This document shows positions 1-7,278 of a stretch of 64,000 nucleotides of DNA, piece after piece. The position numbers and the translations under genes are program-made. A model generated the notes under the pieces. That model made no database searches. It worked only from the letters and a program-made list of their open reading frames with translations, and was not told the origin of the DNA. Source of the DNA: JAHRAW01 sp965226545 (GTDB taxonomy: Bacteria > Pseudomonadota > Gammaproteobacteria > Arenicellales > Poriferihabitantaceae); contig OZ245364.1 of NCBI GenBank assembly GCA_965226545.1, positions 2,418,001 to 2,482,000 on the forward strand, written 5' to 3'. Each line of letters opens with the position of its first letter. Within the stretch, counting starts at the first letter, position 1.

Positions 1-296
1 GGCGACAGTAAATGCACATTAAAATCCACAGTCAACACCGCCGCCTCGACCTGCATCAATGAAAACGCCGCATAACCGCACGCGCTGTCCAATGCGCAAG
101 TGACGACGCCGGCATGCAAAAAACCGTGCTGCTGCACAAGGTCGTCGCGATGGGCAAAATGCAATTCAACTTCGCCAGGCTCAACCCGCGCCAACGAAAT
201 CCCCAAGGTGTTCATCACCGTCTGCCGCGCAAAACTCGCCGCCACCCGCGCCCGAAATGCTTTATCGCGCGGCGTAAACGACGAGTCGGTTGGCAT
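1..296 (-). CDS. PaaI-type hotdog thioesterase, C-terminus cut by window edge
   Basis: Reading leftwards from ATG 296, the frame stays open to the window edge, so only the first 98 residues are seen. They contain HGFLHAG followed by ALDSACGYAA, the helix-and-Asp pattern of PaaI/YbgC-like hotdog thioesterases, then a beta strand ending VDFNVHLLS. Proteins of this family hydrolyse small acyl-CoA thioesters in the cytoplasm; the substrate cannot be told. The start is the only ATG before an upstream stop, and the run of Thr-Pro codons before it comes from a GTTGGG tandem repeat in the leader. No Shine-Dalgarno is visible. The family call is fairly safe; the exact function is open. Confidence 0.75.
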   Translation of the reverse strand, partial: MPTDSSFTPRDKAFRARVAASFARQTVMNTLGISLARVEPGEVELHFAHRDDLVQQHGFLHAGVVTCALDSACGYAAFSLMQVEAAVLTVDFNVHLLS

Positions 297-475
297 TGGT
301 GTTGGGGTTGGGGTTGGAGTGGACGCCGGGGGTTGGCGTTAAAACAAAGCCGGATAATGCGCAAGCGAACGGTGTATCGGCGACGGGCACTTAACGCTTA
401 ACACTTAATGCTGTCACTTAATATAACACTGTGCATTAACAACATTGCCCACACCGCCCGCCAAACCCGCCGCGT
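297..475. other. Spacer with short-word repeats
   Basis: This spacer separates two leftward genes. Its right half repeats the word CTTAA (around 412-440) and its left edge carries GTTGGG repeats. I see no hairpin terminator or tRNA. Confidence 0.5.
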
Positions 476-631
476 TTATTTAATCTTCGCCTCTTTATAA
501 ACGACATGTTTGCGCACCACCGGGTCGTATTTTTTCACCGCCAACTTTTCAGTCGCCGTGCGTTTGTTTTTGGTGGTGGTGTAATAATGCCCGGTGCCGG
601 CACTCGACACCAATTTAATTTTATCGCGCAT
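476..631 (-). CDS. rpmG: 50S ribosomal protein L33
   Basis: The 51-residue product begins MRDKIKLVSSAGTGHYYTTT and ends EAKIK, a full-length match to the small basic L33 of the large ribosomal subunit. It has the KNKR and KYDP segments typical of the zinc-free (C-minus) form, with no CxxC pairs. It lies 58 nt downstream of rpmB on the same strand, the usual rpmB-rpmG operon order, and so is probably transcribed from the rpmB promoter. The start is the ATG giving the canonical N-terminus. Confidence 0.95.
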   Translation of the reverse strand: MRDKIKLVSSAGTGHYYTTTKNKRTATEKLAVKKYDPVVRKHVVYKEAKIK

Positions 632-689
632 GATGAATGCTCCGCTCGAAGTTTACGGTTGGAAGTTTGCGGTGAAAGGCAACGCGCGG

Positions 690-926
690 TTACACCCGCA
701 CGCCGCGCGCGCGCAAATCGCGCAACACCACATCGATGCCTTTTTTGTCAATCACGCGCAAGCCGGCGGCGGAAATGCGCAACCGCACCCAGCGGTTTTC
801 GCTTTCGACCCAAAACTTGCGGTTGTGCAAATTCGGCAAAAACTTGCGCCGCGTTTTGTTGTGCGCATGCGAGACGTTGTTGCCGCTGATGGTTTGCTTG
901 CCGGTGATTTGGCAGATTCGTGACAT
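690..926 (-). CDS. rpmB: 50S ribosomal protein L28
   Basis: The product is 78 residues and starts MSRICQITGKQ, then NNVSHAHNKTRRKFLPNL, the signature of L28, a large-subunit protein. Length matches the family. An in-frame extension upstream of ATG 926 is not L28-like and is excluded. It heads the rpmB-rpmG pair; a TATAAT hexamer lies about 35 nt upstream. Confidence 0.97.
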   Translation of the reverse strand: MSRICQITGKQTISGNNVSHAHNKTRRKFLPNLHNRKFWVESENRWVRLRISAAGLRVIDKKGIDVVLRDLRARGVRV

Positions 927-960
927 GATGGTTTCCCAAAATTGCAATGCATAAGCGCGC

Positions 961-966
961 ATTATA
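961..966 (-). promoter_or_regulatory. -10 box of rpmB-rpmG promoter
   Basis: A perfect TATAAT reads leftwards here, about 35 nt before the rpmB start codon. The -35 region is poor. It lies in the 61-nt gap after folB, so the ribosomal genes probably have their own promoter. Confidence 0.5.
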
Positions 967-987
967 ACAAAATGCGCGGCGCATAAC

Positions 988-1386
988 TTAACTCGATTTT
1001 TTGCGCCGCCACCGGCGCGGCAATCGGCGCCACGCCGATGCGCGGCGTTCAATCACCACGCCGACATCGCCGGCGCCGCGCACCGCGCCGAATTTGTTGA
1101 TTTTGACGCGGCACCAACGCAAGGCAAATTCGCGCAACAACAACGCCGCCACCTCTTCCGCCAATCGCTCGACCAATTTGCATTCGGATTGCGCGACAAA
1201 CGCGCCGACCCGTTTGGCGACATCGCGATAACTCAACGTATCCTCGACCGCATCGCTGCGCGCCGCGCGGCGGATATCGACCGCCATATCCAAATCAATC
1301 GTAATCGTCTGGCGGATGCGGCGTTCCCACCCCCACACCCCGACGACGCAATCCACTTTTAATGCATGCAGATAGATAATGTCCAT
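988..1386 (-). CDS. folB: Dihydroneopterin aldolase
   Basis: FolB converts 7,8-dihydroneopterin to 6-hydroxymethyl-dihydropterin in folate synthesis. The 132-residue product starts MDIIYLHALKVDCVVGVWGWER and keeps the family landmarks: the GVWGWER stretch, TLSYRDVA, LVERLAEEVA with its conserved Glu, and the C-terminal KINKFGAV...VGVVIERR block. An ATG ten codons upstream is in frame, but the chosen start matches known FolB N-termini. After IERR there is a 17-residue Arg/Lys-rich tail not usual in the family. It is divergent from plsY, a frequent neighbour. Confidence 0.93.
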   Translation of the reverse strand: MDIIYLHALKVDCVVGVWGWERRIRQTITIDLDMAVDIRRAARSDAVEDTLSYRDVAKRVGAFVAQSECKLVERLAEEVAALLLREFALRWCRVKINKFGAVRGAGDVGVVIERRASAWRRLPRRWRRKKSS

Positions 1387-1743
1387 TGACGCGCCGACTG
1401 GATTAAAATCGCCCAAGTGAAACCGGCAACTTGCGCCGGTTAAGTTAACGGTTAACTTAATAGTTAAGTTAAAATGTTGGTTAAATTAAAGTTACGAAAT
1501 AAAGTTATTAAAATTAAATTGATGAAACCAAATCAATCGAATCAATCAATTCAACATATCGAGTGAGATGAAACAAGTGAATCAAATGTATCGCGTGAAT
1601 CGCATGAATCAAGTTGCCGCCATCCCCGCGCCAACCGCGCCAACCGCGCACTCGCGCATTGTACGCCGTTCATCGAAGTTTCGCACGGTCGCACCGCGCG
1701 CATCCGCCCCGCCCACCGCCGCACCACATTCCCCGCCACGCTA
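1387..1743. other. folB-plsY divergent spacer rich in short repeats
   Basis: About 357 nt between divergent genes. From 1437 to 1475 the word GTTAACTTAA recurs in both orientations; from 1525 to 1612 it is GAATCAA and TCAATC. The right part is C-rich. No convincing gene, terminator or RNA is seen; promoters for both genes must lie here but no strong consensus hexamer pair stands out. Confidence 0.5.
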
Positions 1744-2355
1744 ATGCACCCTTTCGCCTTCGCCGCGGCGTTGATGTTGTTCGCCTATTTATTCGCGTCG
1801 ATATCGACCGCCGTGTTGGTCAGTCGGGCGATGAATCTGCCCGACCCGCGGCGCGGCGGTTCGCATAATCCGGGCGCGACCAATGTATTGCGGCTCGGCG
1901 GCAAGCGCGCCGCGGTCATCACCCTGCTCGGCGATTTTGCCAAAGGCGCCCTGCCGTTGGCGTTGGCGCGCGGCTTGGGCGCGGACGATGCATTGCTCGC
2001 CGCGCTCGGCGTATGCGCGTTTTTGGGGCATTTGTATCCGCTGTTTTTTCAGTTTCGCGGCGGCAAAGGCGTCGCCACCGCCGGCGGCGTATTGTGCGCC
2101 GCCCATCTTGCACTCGGCGGCGCGGTGATGGCGGTATGGCTCGGCGTCGCGTTTTTGTTTCGCTATTCCTCCTTGGCTGCATTAACCGCAAGCCTCGCGG
2201 CCGCGCCGTTCGCTTGGTGGTTGTTGCCGAATACGCCGTATTGGTTGATGGCGTTACTCATCGGCGCGCTGTTAATTTGGCGACACCGTGCAAACATCCG
2301 TCGGTTGGTAAACGGTGAAGAGGGCAAAATTGTTTTATCGAGTAAGCGGGATTGA
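1744..2355 (+). CDS. plsY: Acyl-phosphate:glycerol-3-phosphate acyltransferase
   Basis: PlsY makes lysophosphatidic acid from acyl-phosphate and glycerol-3-phosphate in the inner membrane, the first step of phospholipid synthesis. The 203-residue protein has about five hydrophobic segments and the three PlsY motifs: SHNPGATNVLR (usually SGNPGATN), GHLYPLFFQFRGGKGVATAGG, and the late WRHRANIRRLVNGEE loop. Length is normal. It begins with ATG at 1744; the leader has no clear Shine-Dalgarno. Together with TsaD and FolB neighbours this is a common gammaproteobacterial cluster. Confidence 0.95.
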   Translation: MHPFAFAAALMLFAYLFASISTAVLVSRAMNLPDPRRGGSHNPGATNVLRLGGKRAAVITLLGDFAKGALPLALARGLGADDALLAALGVCAFLGHLYPLFFQFRGGKGVATAGGVLCAAHLALGGAVMAVWLGVAFLFRYSSLAALTASLAAAPFAWWLLPNTPYWLMALLIGALLIWRHRANIRRLVNGEEGKIVLSSKRD

Positions 2356-2497
2356 AAGTTACGGATACAAGTTACGGATATAAGTTACAACTGAAAGTTA
2401 CTTTATAAAAATAATTTTGTAATGCAATAAACTTAAATCACAAACTTAAAATAACAGTCACTTGTTACTGTCACTGTTAATGTATCCACCGTCGCCG
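2356..2497. repeat. Degenerate AAGTTAC repeat between convergent genes
   Basis: AAGTTACGGATA occurs twice in tandem (2359-2385), followed by variants (AAGTTACAACTG, AAGTTACTTTAT) and later CAGTCACTTGTTACTGTCACTG. The stretch separates plsY from convergent tsaD. The words read GTTAC on one strand and GTAAC on the other, so small hairpins are possible, but no classical terminator is present. Confidence 0.55.
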
Positions 2498-3541
2498 TTA
2501 CACAACATCATCAATCTCCTCAATACTCCACCGCGGCCGCACATCAAACCCATGCCCACCGTCGCGCGCAACCGCACACGCCCCGCGCTGCAATCGCAGA
2601 TGCCCGGCCAATGCAATCATCGCGCCGTTGTCGGTGCAAAGTTCGGCGCGCGGATAAAACACCCGCACATCGACCGCTTGAGCGGCCGCGCGCATTCGTT
2701 CGCGCAACCGCGCATTCGCGCCAACGCCGCCGGACACGACCAACCGTTTGCGTCCGCCGGCGCGCAACGCGCGCATGCATTTAATCACCAACGTCTCGAC
2801 CACCGTGCTTTCAAACGCCAGCGCAATATCCGCGATGGTTTGCGCATCGAGCGCATCGTGTTGGGTTAATTCGCCGACCACAGTGCGCACTTGGGTTTTC
2901 AATCCGCTGAAACTAAAATCCAACCCGCCGCGATTAATCATCGGGCGGGTGAATGTGAATCGCCCGCTTCGCCCATCTTCGGCGGCGCGCGCAATCGCCG
3001 GACCGCCGGGGAAACCAAGCCCGAGCAATTGCGCGGTTTTGTCGAACGCTTCGCCGGCCGCATCATCCAAGGTCGCGCCGATGATTCGATATTCGCCAAT
3101 CGCACCGACATCGACCAACATCGTATGCCCGCCCGACACCAACAACGCCAGCAACGGCGGCGACGGCGGATTGTCTTCGAGCAACGGCGCAAGTAAATGC
3201 CCTTCGAGATGATGCACGCCAATCGCCGGCACGCCCCAGCCGCGCGCCAAACTAACCCCAACCGACGCGCCAACCAACAACGCCCCGGCCAACCCTGGCC
3301 CGGCGGTATACGCCACCGCATCGGGCGCAACACCTTGATTGGCGTCGCCGTGAATCAAATAATCAATCAGCGGCAGCAAGGTTTTGATGTGGTCGCGCGC
3401 CGCCAGTTCAGGCACGATGCCGCCGTATAATTGATGCACTTCCAATTGCCCGGCGCGCGCATGCGCCAACAAGCCGAGACGATGGTCGTAAATCGCCGCG
3501 GCGGTGTCGTCGCAGGAGGTTTCAATGCCGAGCGTTCGCAT
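2498..3541 (-). CDS. tsaD: tRNA t6A37 threonylcarbamoyltransferase TsaD
   Basis: TsaD, with TsaB and TsaE, transfers the threonylcarbamoyl group to A37 of ANN-decoding tRNAs. The 347-residue protein is full length and shows the ASKHA features of the Kae1/Qri7/TsaD family: N-terminal LGIETSCDDTAAAI, the metal-binding HHLEGH near residue 110, LVSGGHTML, SGGVGANARLRERM and CTDNGAMIALAG. It starts at the first ATG, which gives the canonical MRTLGIETSCD. Confidence 0.97.
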   Translation of the reverse strand: MRTLGIETSCDDTAAAIYDHRLGLLAHARAGQLEVHQLYGGIVPELAARDHIKTLLPLIDYLIHGDANQGVAPDAVAYTAGPGLAGALLVGASVGVSLARGWGVPAIGVHHLEGHLLAPLLEDNPPSPPLLALLVSGGHTMLVDVGAIGEYRIIGATLDDAAGEAFDKTAQLLGLGFPGGPAIARAAEDGRSGRFTFTRPMINRGGLDFSFSGLKTQVRTVVGELTQHDALDAQTIADIALAFESTVVETLVIKCMRALRAGGRKRLVVSGGVGANARLRERMRAAAQAVDVRVFYPRAELCTDNGAMIALAGHLRLQRGACAVARDGGHGFDVRPRWSIEEIDDVV

Positions 3542-3574
3542 TGCGCAATTTTACCCAAGCAACGCGGCGCGAGG

Positions 3575-3750
3575 TTTGTTATTTTATTGCCGCTTTTACT
3601 GCCGCTTTTATTGACATTTTTATTGTCGCTTTTACTGATTTAATTTTATCGATTTTGGTTTATTGAGTTGGATTTATTAATTTTGGTTTGTTGATTTTAG
3701 TTTACTGATTTGGCTTGTTTGATTTTCGTTTATCGATTTCGATGTATTCC
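3575..3750. repeat. Degenerate TTTTATTGCCGC / GATTTTGGTTTA repeat upstream of aat
   Basis: Between divergent tsaD and aat the plus strand repeats TTTTATTGCCGC, TTTTACTGCCGC, TTTTATTGACAT and so on from about 3579, then switches to GATTTTGGTTTATTGA-like units with period about 20 up to 3745. It is strongly T-rich on the plus strand. Promoter elements cannot be separated from the repeat. Confidence 0.6.
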
Positions 3751-3751
3751 A

Positions 3752-4459
3752 ATGTTTTCCCTGTTCACTTTTCGACCAAAGGTGTTGCGCGATGATGCGC
3801 GCATCGCCTTCCCATCAGCGCGCCGCGCCGCGCCCAACGGCTTGTTGGCGATTGGCGGCGATTTAAGCGTCGAGCGATTGTTGGCGGCGTATCGACGCGG
3901 CATCTTTCCGTGGTATCCGGCTGACAGCCCAATTTTATGGTGGTCGCCGGACCCGCGTTGCGTTTTGTGGCCGCAACATTATCAACCGTCGCGCAGCGTG
4001 CGTCGCGCGATTCGCCGCAACACGTTTGCGTTTACGATAAACGCCGCCTTCGCCGAAGTCATCGACGCCTGCGCATCGACGCAACGCGACGACACTTGGA
4101 TTGACGATGCGATGAAGCGCGCCTATGTGCGTCTGCATTTGCGCGGCGATGCGCATTCGGCTGAGGTGTGGCGCAACGGCCGATTGGTCGGCGGGTTGTA
4201 CGGCGTATCGATGGGGCGCGCGTTTTTTGGCGAGAGTATGTTCAGCCGCGAAACCGACGCCTCCAAAACCGCGTTGGCGATGTTGATGCCGCATTTGTTG
4301 CGTTGGGATGTGCGCTTGATTGATTGTCAAATGTGTACGCCGCATTTGCTCTCGCTCGGCGCCGCCCCAATGCGCCGCGCGGCGTTTTTGCGCCGGTTAA
4401 AGAAGGCGGTGCGATTGCCATCGATGCCAACGGCGTGGGGCGCAATTAATGCGCAGTGA
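3752..4459 (+). CDS. aat: Leucyl/phenylalanyl-tRNA--protein transferase
   Basis: Aat adds Leu or Phe to proteins with N-terminal Lys or Arg, marking them for ClpS/ClpAP degradation. The 235-residue product starting MFSLFTFRPKVL contains FPSARRAAPNGLLAIGGDL, the core WYPADSPILWWSPDPRCVLWP, and GGLYGVSMGRAFFGESMFS, all hallmarks of the family. An ATG 14 codons upstream lies within the T-rich repeat and is not used by homologues. bpt follows, so both N-degron transferases are together. Confidence 0.96.
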   Translation: MFSLFTFRPKVLRDDARIAFPSARRAAPNGLLAIGGDLSVERLLAAYRRGIFPWYPADSPILWWSPDPRCVLWPQHYQPSRSVRRAIRRNTFAFTINAAFAEVIDACASTQRDDTWIDDAMKRAYVRLHLRGDAHSAEVWRNGRLVGGLYGVSMGRAFFGESMFSRETDASKTALAMLMPHLLRWDVRLIDCQMCTPHLLSLGAAPMRRAAFLRRLKKAVRLPSMPTAWGAINAQ

Positions 4460-4599
4460 ATGCGAAGTTACTTTAAAGTCACTTCAAGGTAACTTGTAAA
4501 GTACCTGCAAGGTCACTGCAAAACAAATGTAAAGTCACTTAAAAGTAACTGCGAAGTAACTGCAAGATGAAACTGTAATTCGAATTAAATAACAATCCA
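4460..4599. repeat. Degenerate AAGTNACT repeat between aat and bpt
   Basis: From 4463 to 4566 the words AAGTTACT, AAGTCACT, AAGGTAACT and AAAGTAACTGC recur about every 10-20 nt, at least nine times. The tract carries no gene and no terminator; it belongs to the same repeat style seen across the window. Confidence 0.65.
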
Positions 4600-5385
4600 A
4601 TGAAAGCCCACGCCAACCCCAACGACGCTTCCGCAAGGCGCGCGCATCCGCGTCTCTATCATTCCGCGCCGTATGAATGTTCCTATCTGCCGCGCGAGAC
4701 TGCCTCTTCGTTAATGTTGGACCCGAGCCAGCCGCTCAACTCAAGGTTGTTTCACAAACTGTTAAACGCCGGCTTTCGTCGCAGCGGCGCATCGATGTAT
4801 CGACCGCAATGCCGCCATTGCAACGCCTGCATTTCGGTGCGCATTGCGGTGCGCGATTATCAACCCAACCGCGCACAACGTCGCGCCTATAAACGCAACG
4901 CCGATTTAAAAAGCGTGATGCAACCGGCGGCGTTTCACCCCGAACATTTCGAGTTGTATTGCCGCTATCAAACTTGGCGACACGACGGCGACATGGTCGC
5001 GCCCACCCGCGCAACCGGCGACGACCCGACTTTATACAAGGAGTACATGGTCAACTCGACGGTCGATACAATGTTCATCGAGCATCGCTTAAATCATCGA
5101 TTAGCGGCGGTGTCGGTGTGCGATTTGTCCGCCGATGGAATCGTTGCGATGTATTCATTTTTTGCGCCGGAATTAAAACAACGCAGCCTCGGCACGTATT
5201 CGATAATGAAACTCATCGATTACGCCAATATGTTGGGAATGGATTGGCTGTATCTTGGCTATTGGATTCGCGGCTGCAAAAAGATGCAATACAAGGCGCA
5301 ATTCCAACCGCTGTTCGGTTATATGCATCAACAATGGCAACCGGTCGATTTGCGTTATTTAACCGCGCGGCGGCGGATTATTTAA
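4600..5385 (+). CDS. bpt: Aspartate/glutamate leucyltransferase (bacterial ATE family)
   Basis: Bpt transfers Leu from Leu-tRNA to proteins with N-terminal Asp or Glu, the second branch of the bacterial N-degron pathway. The 261-residue protein has the N-terminal CSYLP motif, the Cys-rich QCRHCNACISVRI cluster near residue 70, and the C-terminal catalytic half containing YKEYM, SLGTYSIMKLIDYA and YLGYWIRGCKKMQYK. Length is a little over the usual 235-250 because of a 15-residue polar N-terminus. ATG 4600 is the first in frame. It follows aat on the same strand with a 140-nt repeat-filled gap. Confidence 0.94.
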   Translation: MKAHANPNDASARRAHPRLYHSAPYECSYLPRETASSLMLDPSQPLNSRLFHKLLNAGFRRSGASMYRPQCRHCNACISVRIAVRDYQPNRAQRRAYKRNADLKSVMQPAAFHPEHFELYCRYQTWRHDGDMVAPTRATGDDPTLYKEYMVNSTVDTMFIEHRLNHRLAAVSVCDLSADGIVAMYSFFAPELKQRSLGTYSIMKLIDYANMLGMDWLYLGYWIRGCKKMQYKAQFQPLFGYMHQQWQPVDLRYLTARRRII

Positions 5386-5405
5386 TTGTGATTTGATTAT
5401 GGTTT

Positions 5406-5466
5406 AATTCATAATTCATTAACAAATAATTATTAATGGTTAATTGTTAATTGTGAATTATGAATT
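5406..5466. terminator. Nested inverted repeat between bpt and nadE (bidirectional terminator candidate)
   Basis: AATTCATAATTCA at 5406-5418 is exactly complementary in inverted orientation to 5454-5466, and inside it TTAACAA (5419-5425) pairs with TTGTTAA (5444-5450). The 20-bp AT-rich stem sits between the 3' ends of two convergent genes, where a shared terminator is expected. There is no GC-rich core, so efficiency is uncertain; it may also be a repeat-derived palindrome. Confidence 0.5.
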
Positions 5467-5509
5467 GCGAATTGGAAATAACAAGTAACAAGTGACAAGC
5501 AACAAGTTG

Positions 5510-7189
5510 TCACCCGCGTCGAAAAAAATCATTGGTCATCGGATAGCGTCTATCCTTGCCAAACGCCCGCGAAGTCACCCGCGCACACGGCGCACTTTGG
5601 CGGCGTTTATATTCATTGGCGATAACCATCTCGACCACTCGATTCACCGTGGCTTCATCAACCCCGCGCGCAATGATTTGCGCCGGCGATTCATCGCGCT
5701 CGACAAACGCCGCCAAAATTTCATCCAACACCGCATACGGCGGCAAGGTGTCTTGATCGGTCTGTCCGTCAGCCAATTCGGCGCTCGGTGCGCGCGTTAA
5801 TACGCGCGTTGGAATGATTTCGAATTCCGTTTTGGATTCGAGTTTAGATTCGGATTCGGACTCGGACTTAGATTCAGCGCGCGCGTTTCGATAACGCGCC
5901 AATTCATACACCATCATTTTCGGCACATCGCCAATCGCCGCATAACCGCCGACCATGTCGCCGTACAAAGTTGCATAGCCGACCGCCATTTCGCTTTTGT
6001 TGCCGGTGGTCAACACCATATCGCCGGATTGATTCGATAACGCCATCAACAACAATCCGCGACAACGCGATTGAATGTTTTGTTCGGCAATGTCGCTCGG
6101 CGCATCGGACAACGCATCGCTTAACTTATCCGTCGCCGCGCACACCAACGGCTCGATGTCCATCGTATAAAACCGCACGCCAAGTTTATCGGCTTGCGCG
6201 CGCGCATCATCGCGACTCATCTGCGAAGTGTATCGCGACGGCATCATCACCGCCGTCACCCGCGACGCGCCGATTGCATCGACCGCAATCGCCAAACAAA
6301 GCGCGGAATCGACTCCGCCCGACAAGCCCAACACCACGCCGCGAAAACGATTCTTATCGACATAATCGCGCACGCCCAACACTATCGCCGCATAAATTAA
6401 TTCCGCGCCGCGCATCATCGGCGCAATCGCCTTTGCAGACGCGCGCAACTCGCCATCGACATAACGCACACTCGCCATCGTTTCGCAAAATGCCGGCAGC
6501 CGCGCAACCACTTCGCCGCGCGCATCGACCGCCAACGATGAACCGTCAAACACCAATGAATCCTGTCCGCCGACCAAGTTTAAATAAATCATCGGCACGC
6601 CAACCCGCCGCGCTTGTTTGGCGACGATGCGCTGCTCGCGCACAAACGCCTGCTCGTTGTGAAACGGCGATGCGTTGATGGCGACAATCACCCGCGCACC
6701 GCAGGCGACCGTATCGGTCACCGGCGCATCGCTCCAAATATCCTCGCACACGGTCAAGCCAACGCACACGCCGCCGATGTCGACCACTTGCGGCGCATCG
6801 CCTTCGCTGAAATAACGCTTCTCATCAAACACCGTGTAATTCGGCAGGCAACGTTTTTTATACACCGCCTTTGTTCGCCCGTCGCACAACACCGACAACG
6901 CATTAAACACCCGCCCGCCCTCACAAAGCGGATGCCCAACAATCACCGCCACCCCGATTGACGCTCGCCGCAACCGTGCCATCCCTTCATCACACCGCCG
7001 CAAAAAATCCGCGCGCAACAACAAATCCTCCGCCGGATACCCGCACACCGCCAACTCCGGAAACACCACCACATCCGCACGATGCCGTTCGCGCGCGACT
7101 TGGCAATGCTCGATAATTTTGTCAACGTTGGCGTCGATGGCGCCGACGGTGAGGTTGATTTGGGCGAGGACGAAGTTGAGTTCGGGCAT
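5510..7189 (-). CDS. nadE: Glutamine-dependent NAD+ synthetase
   Basis: NadE amidates nicotinic acid adenine dinucleotide to NAD+. The N-terminal half is a nitrilase-fold glutaminase with catalytic Glu (FPELAVCGYP), Lys (YKKRCLPNY) and Cys (GLTVCEDIW); the C-terminal half is the synthetase with the PP-loop GLSGGVDSALCL. The start MPELNFVLAQINLTVG is the canonical N-terminus; the frame is open about 59 codons further upstream but that part is not conserved. At about residues 440-455 there is a Ser/Glu/Lys insertion between ARYRN and IIPTRV, encoded by GATTCG-like hexamers at 5820-5879. Length 559 against the usual 540. Confidence 0.95.
   Translation of the reverse strand: MPELNFVLAQINLTVGAIDANVDKIIEHCQVARERHRADVVVFPELAVCGYPAEDLLLRADFLRRCDEGMARLRRASIGVAVIVGHPLCEGGRVFNALSVLCDGRTKAVYKKRCLPNYTVFDEKRYFSEGDAPQVVDIGGVCVGLTVCEDIWSDAPVTDTVACGARVIVAINASPFHNEQAFVREQRIVAKQARRVGVPMIYLNLVGGQDSLVFDGSSLAVDARGEVVARLPAFCETMASVRYVDGELRASAKAIAPMMRGAELIYAAIVLGVRDYVDKNRFRGVVLGLSGGVDSALCLAIAVDAIGASRVTAVMMPSRYTSQMSRDDARAQADKLGVRFYTMDIEPLVCAATDKLSDALSDAPSDIAEQNIQSRCRGLLLMALSNQSGDMVLTTGNKSEMAVGYATLYGDMVGGYAAIGDVPKMMVYELARYRNARAESKSESESESKLESKTEFEIIPTRVLTRAPSAELADGQTDQDTLPPYAVLDEILAAFVERDESPAQIIARGVDEATVNRVVEMVIANEYKRRQSAPCARVTSRAFGKDRRYPMTNDFFRRG
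5820..5879 (-). repeat. Hexameric GATTCG repeat inside nadE
   Basis: On the plus strand the hexamers GATTCG, GGATTCG, GACTCG, GACTTA and GATTCA follow one another. Within nadE they encode alternating Ser and Glu with some Lys. The tract lies in a surface loop position of the synthetase domain and keeps the reading frame. Confidence 0.75.
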
Positions 7190-7223
7190 GCGGGAAGCCC
7201 TGTGTGAAACGCGGGGGAATTGC

Positions 7224-7258
7224 AATAACGCGCCGATTGTAGCACGGCGCGGGTTATT
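7224..7258 (-). promoter_or_regulatory. Stem-loop carrying a -10 box upstream of nadE
   Basis: AATAAC-GCGCCG (7224-7235) pairs with CGGCGC-gg-GTTATT (7245-7258), a 12-bp stem with a 2-nt bulge and 9-nt loop. Read leftwards the loop contains TACAAT (7241-7236), a plausible -10 for nadE. The hairpin also lies just after the stop of the type III res gene, so it could serve as its terminator, but no T-run follows. Confidence 0.4.
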
Positions 7259-7278
7259 CGTTGGTGTGGGGTCGACGC

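Noticed and set aside
1551..1739. Open frame of 62 codons on the minus strand in the folB-plsY spacer
   Set aside because: No start signal and no similarity to a known small protein; it overlaps repeat words.
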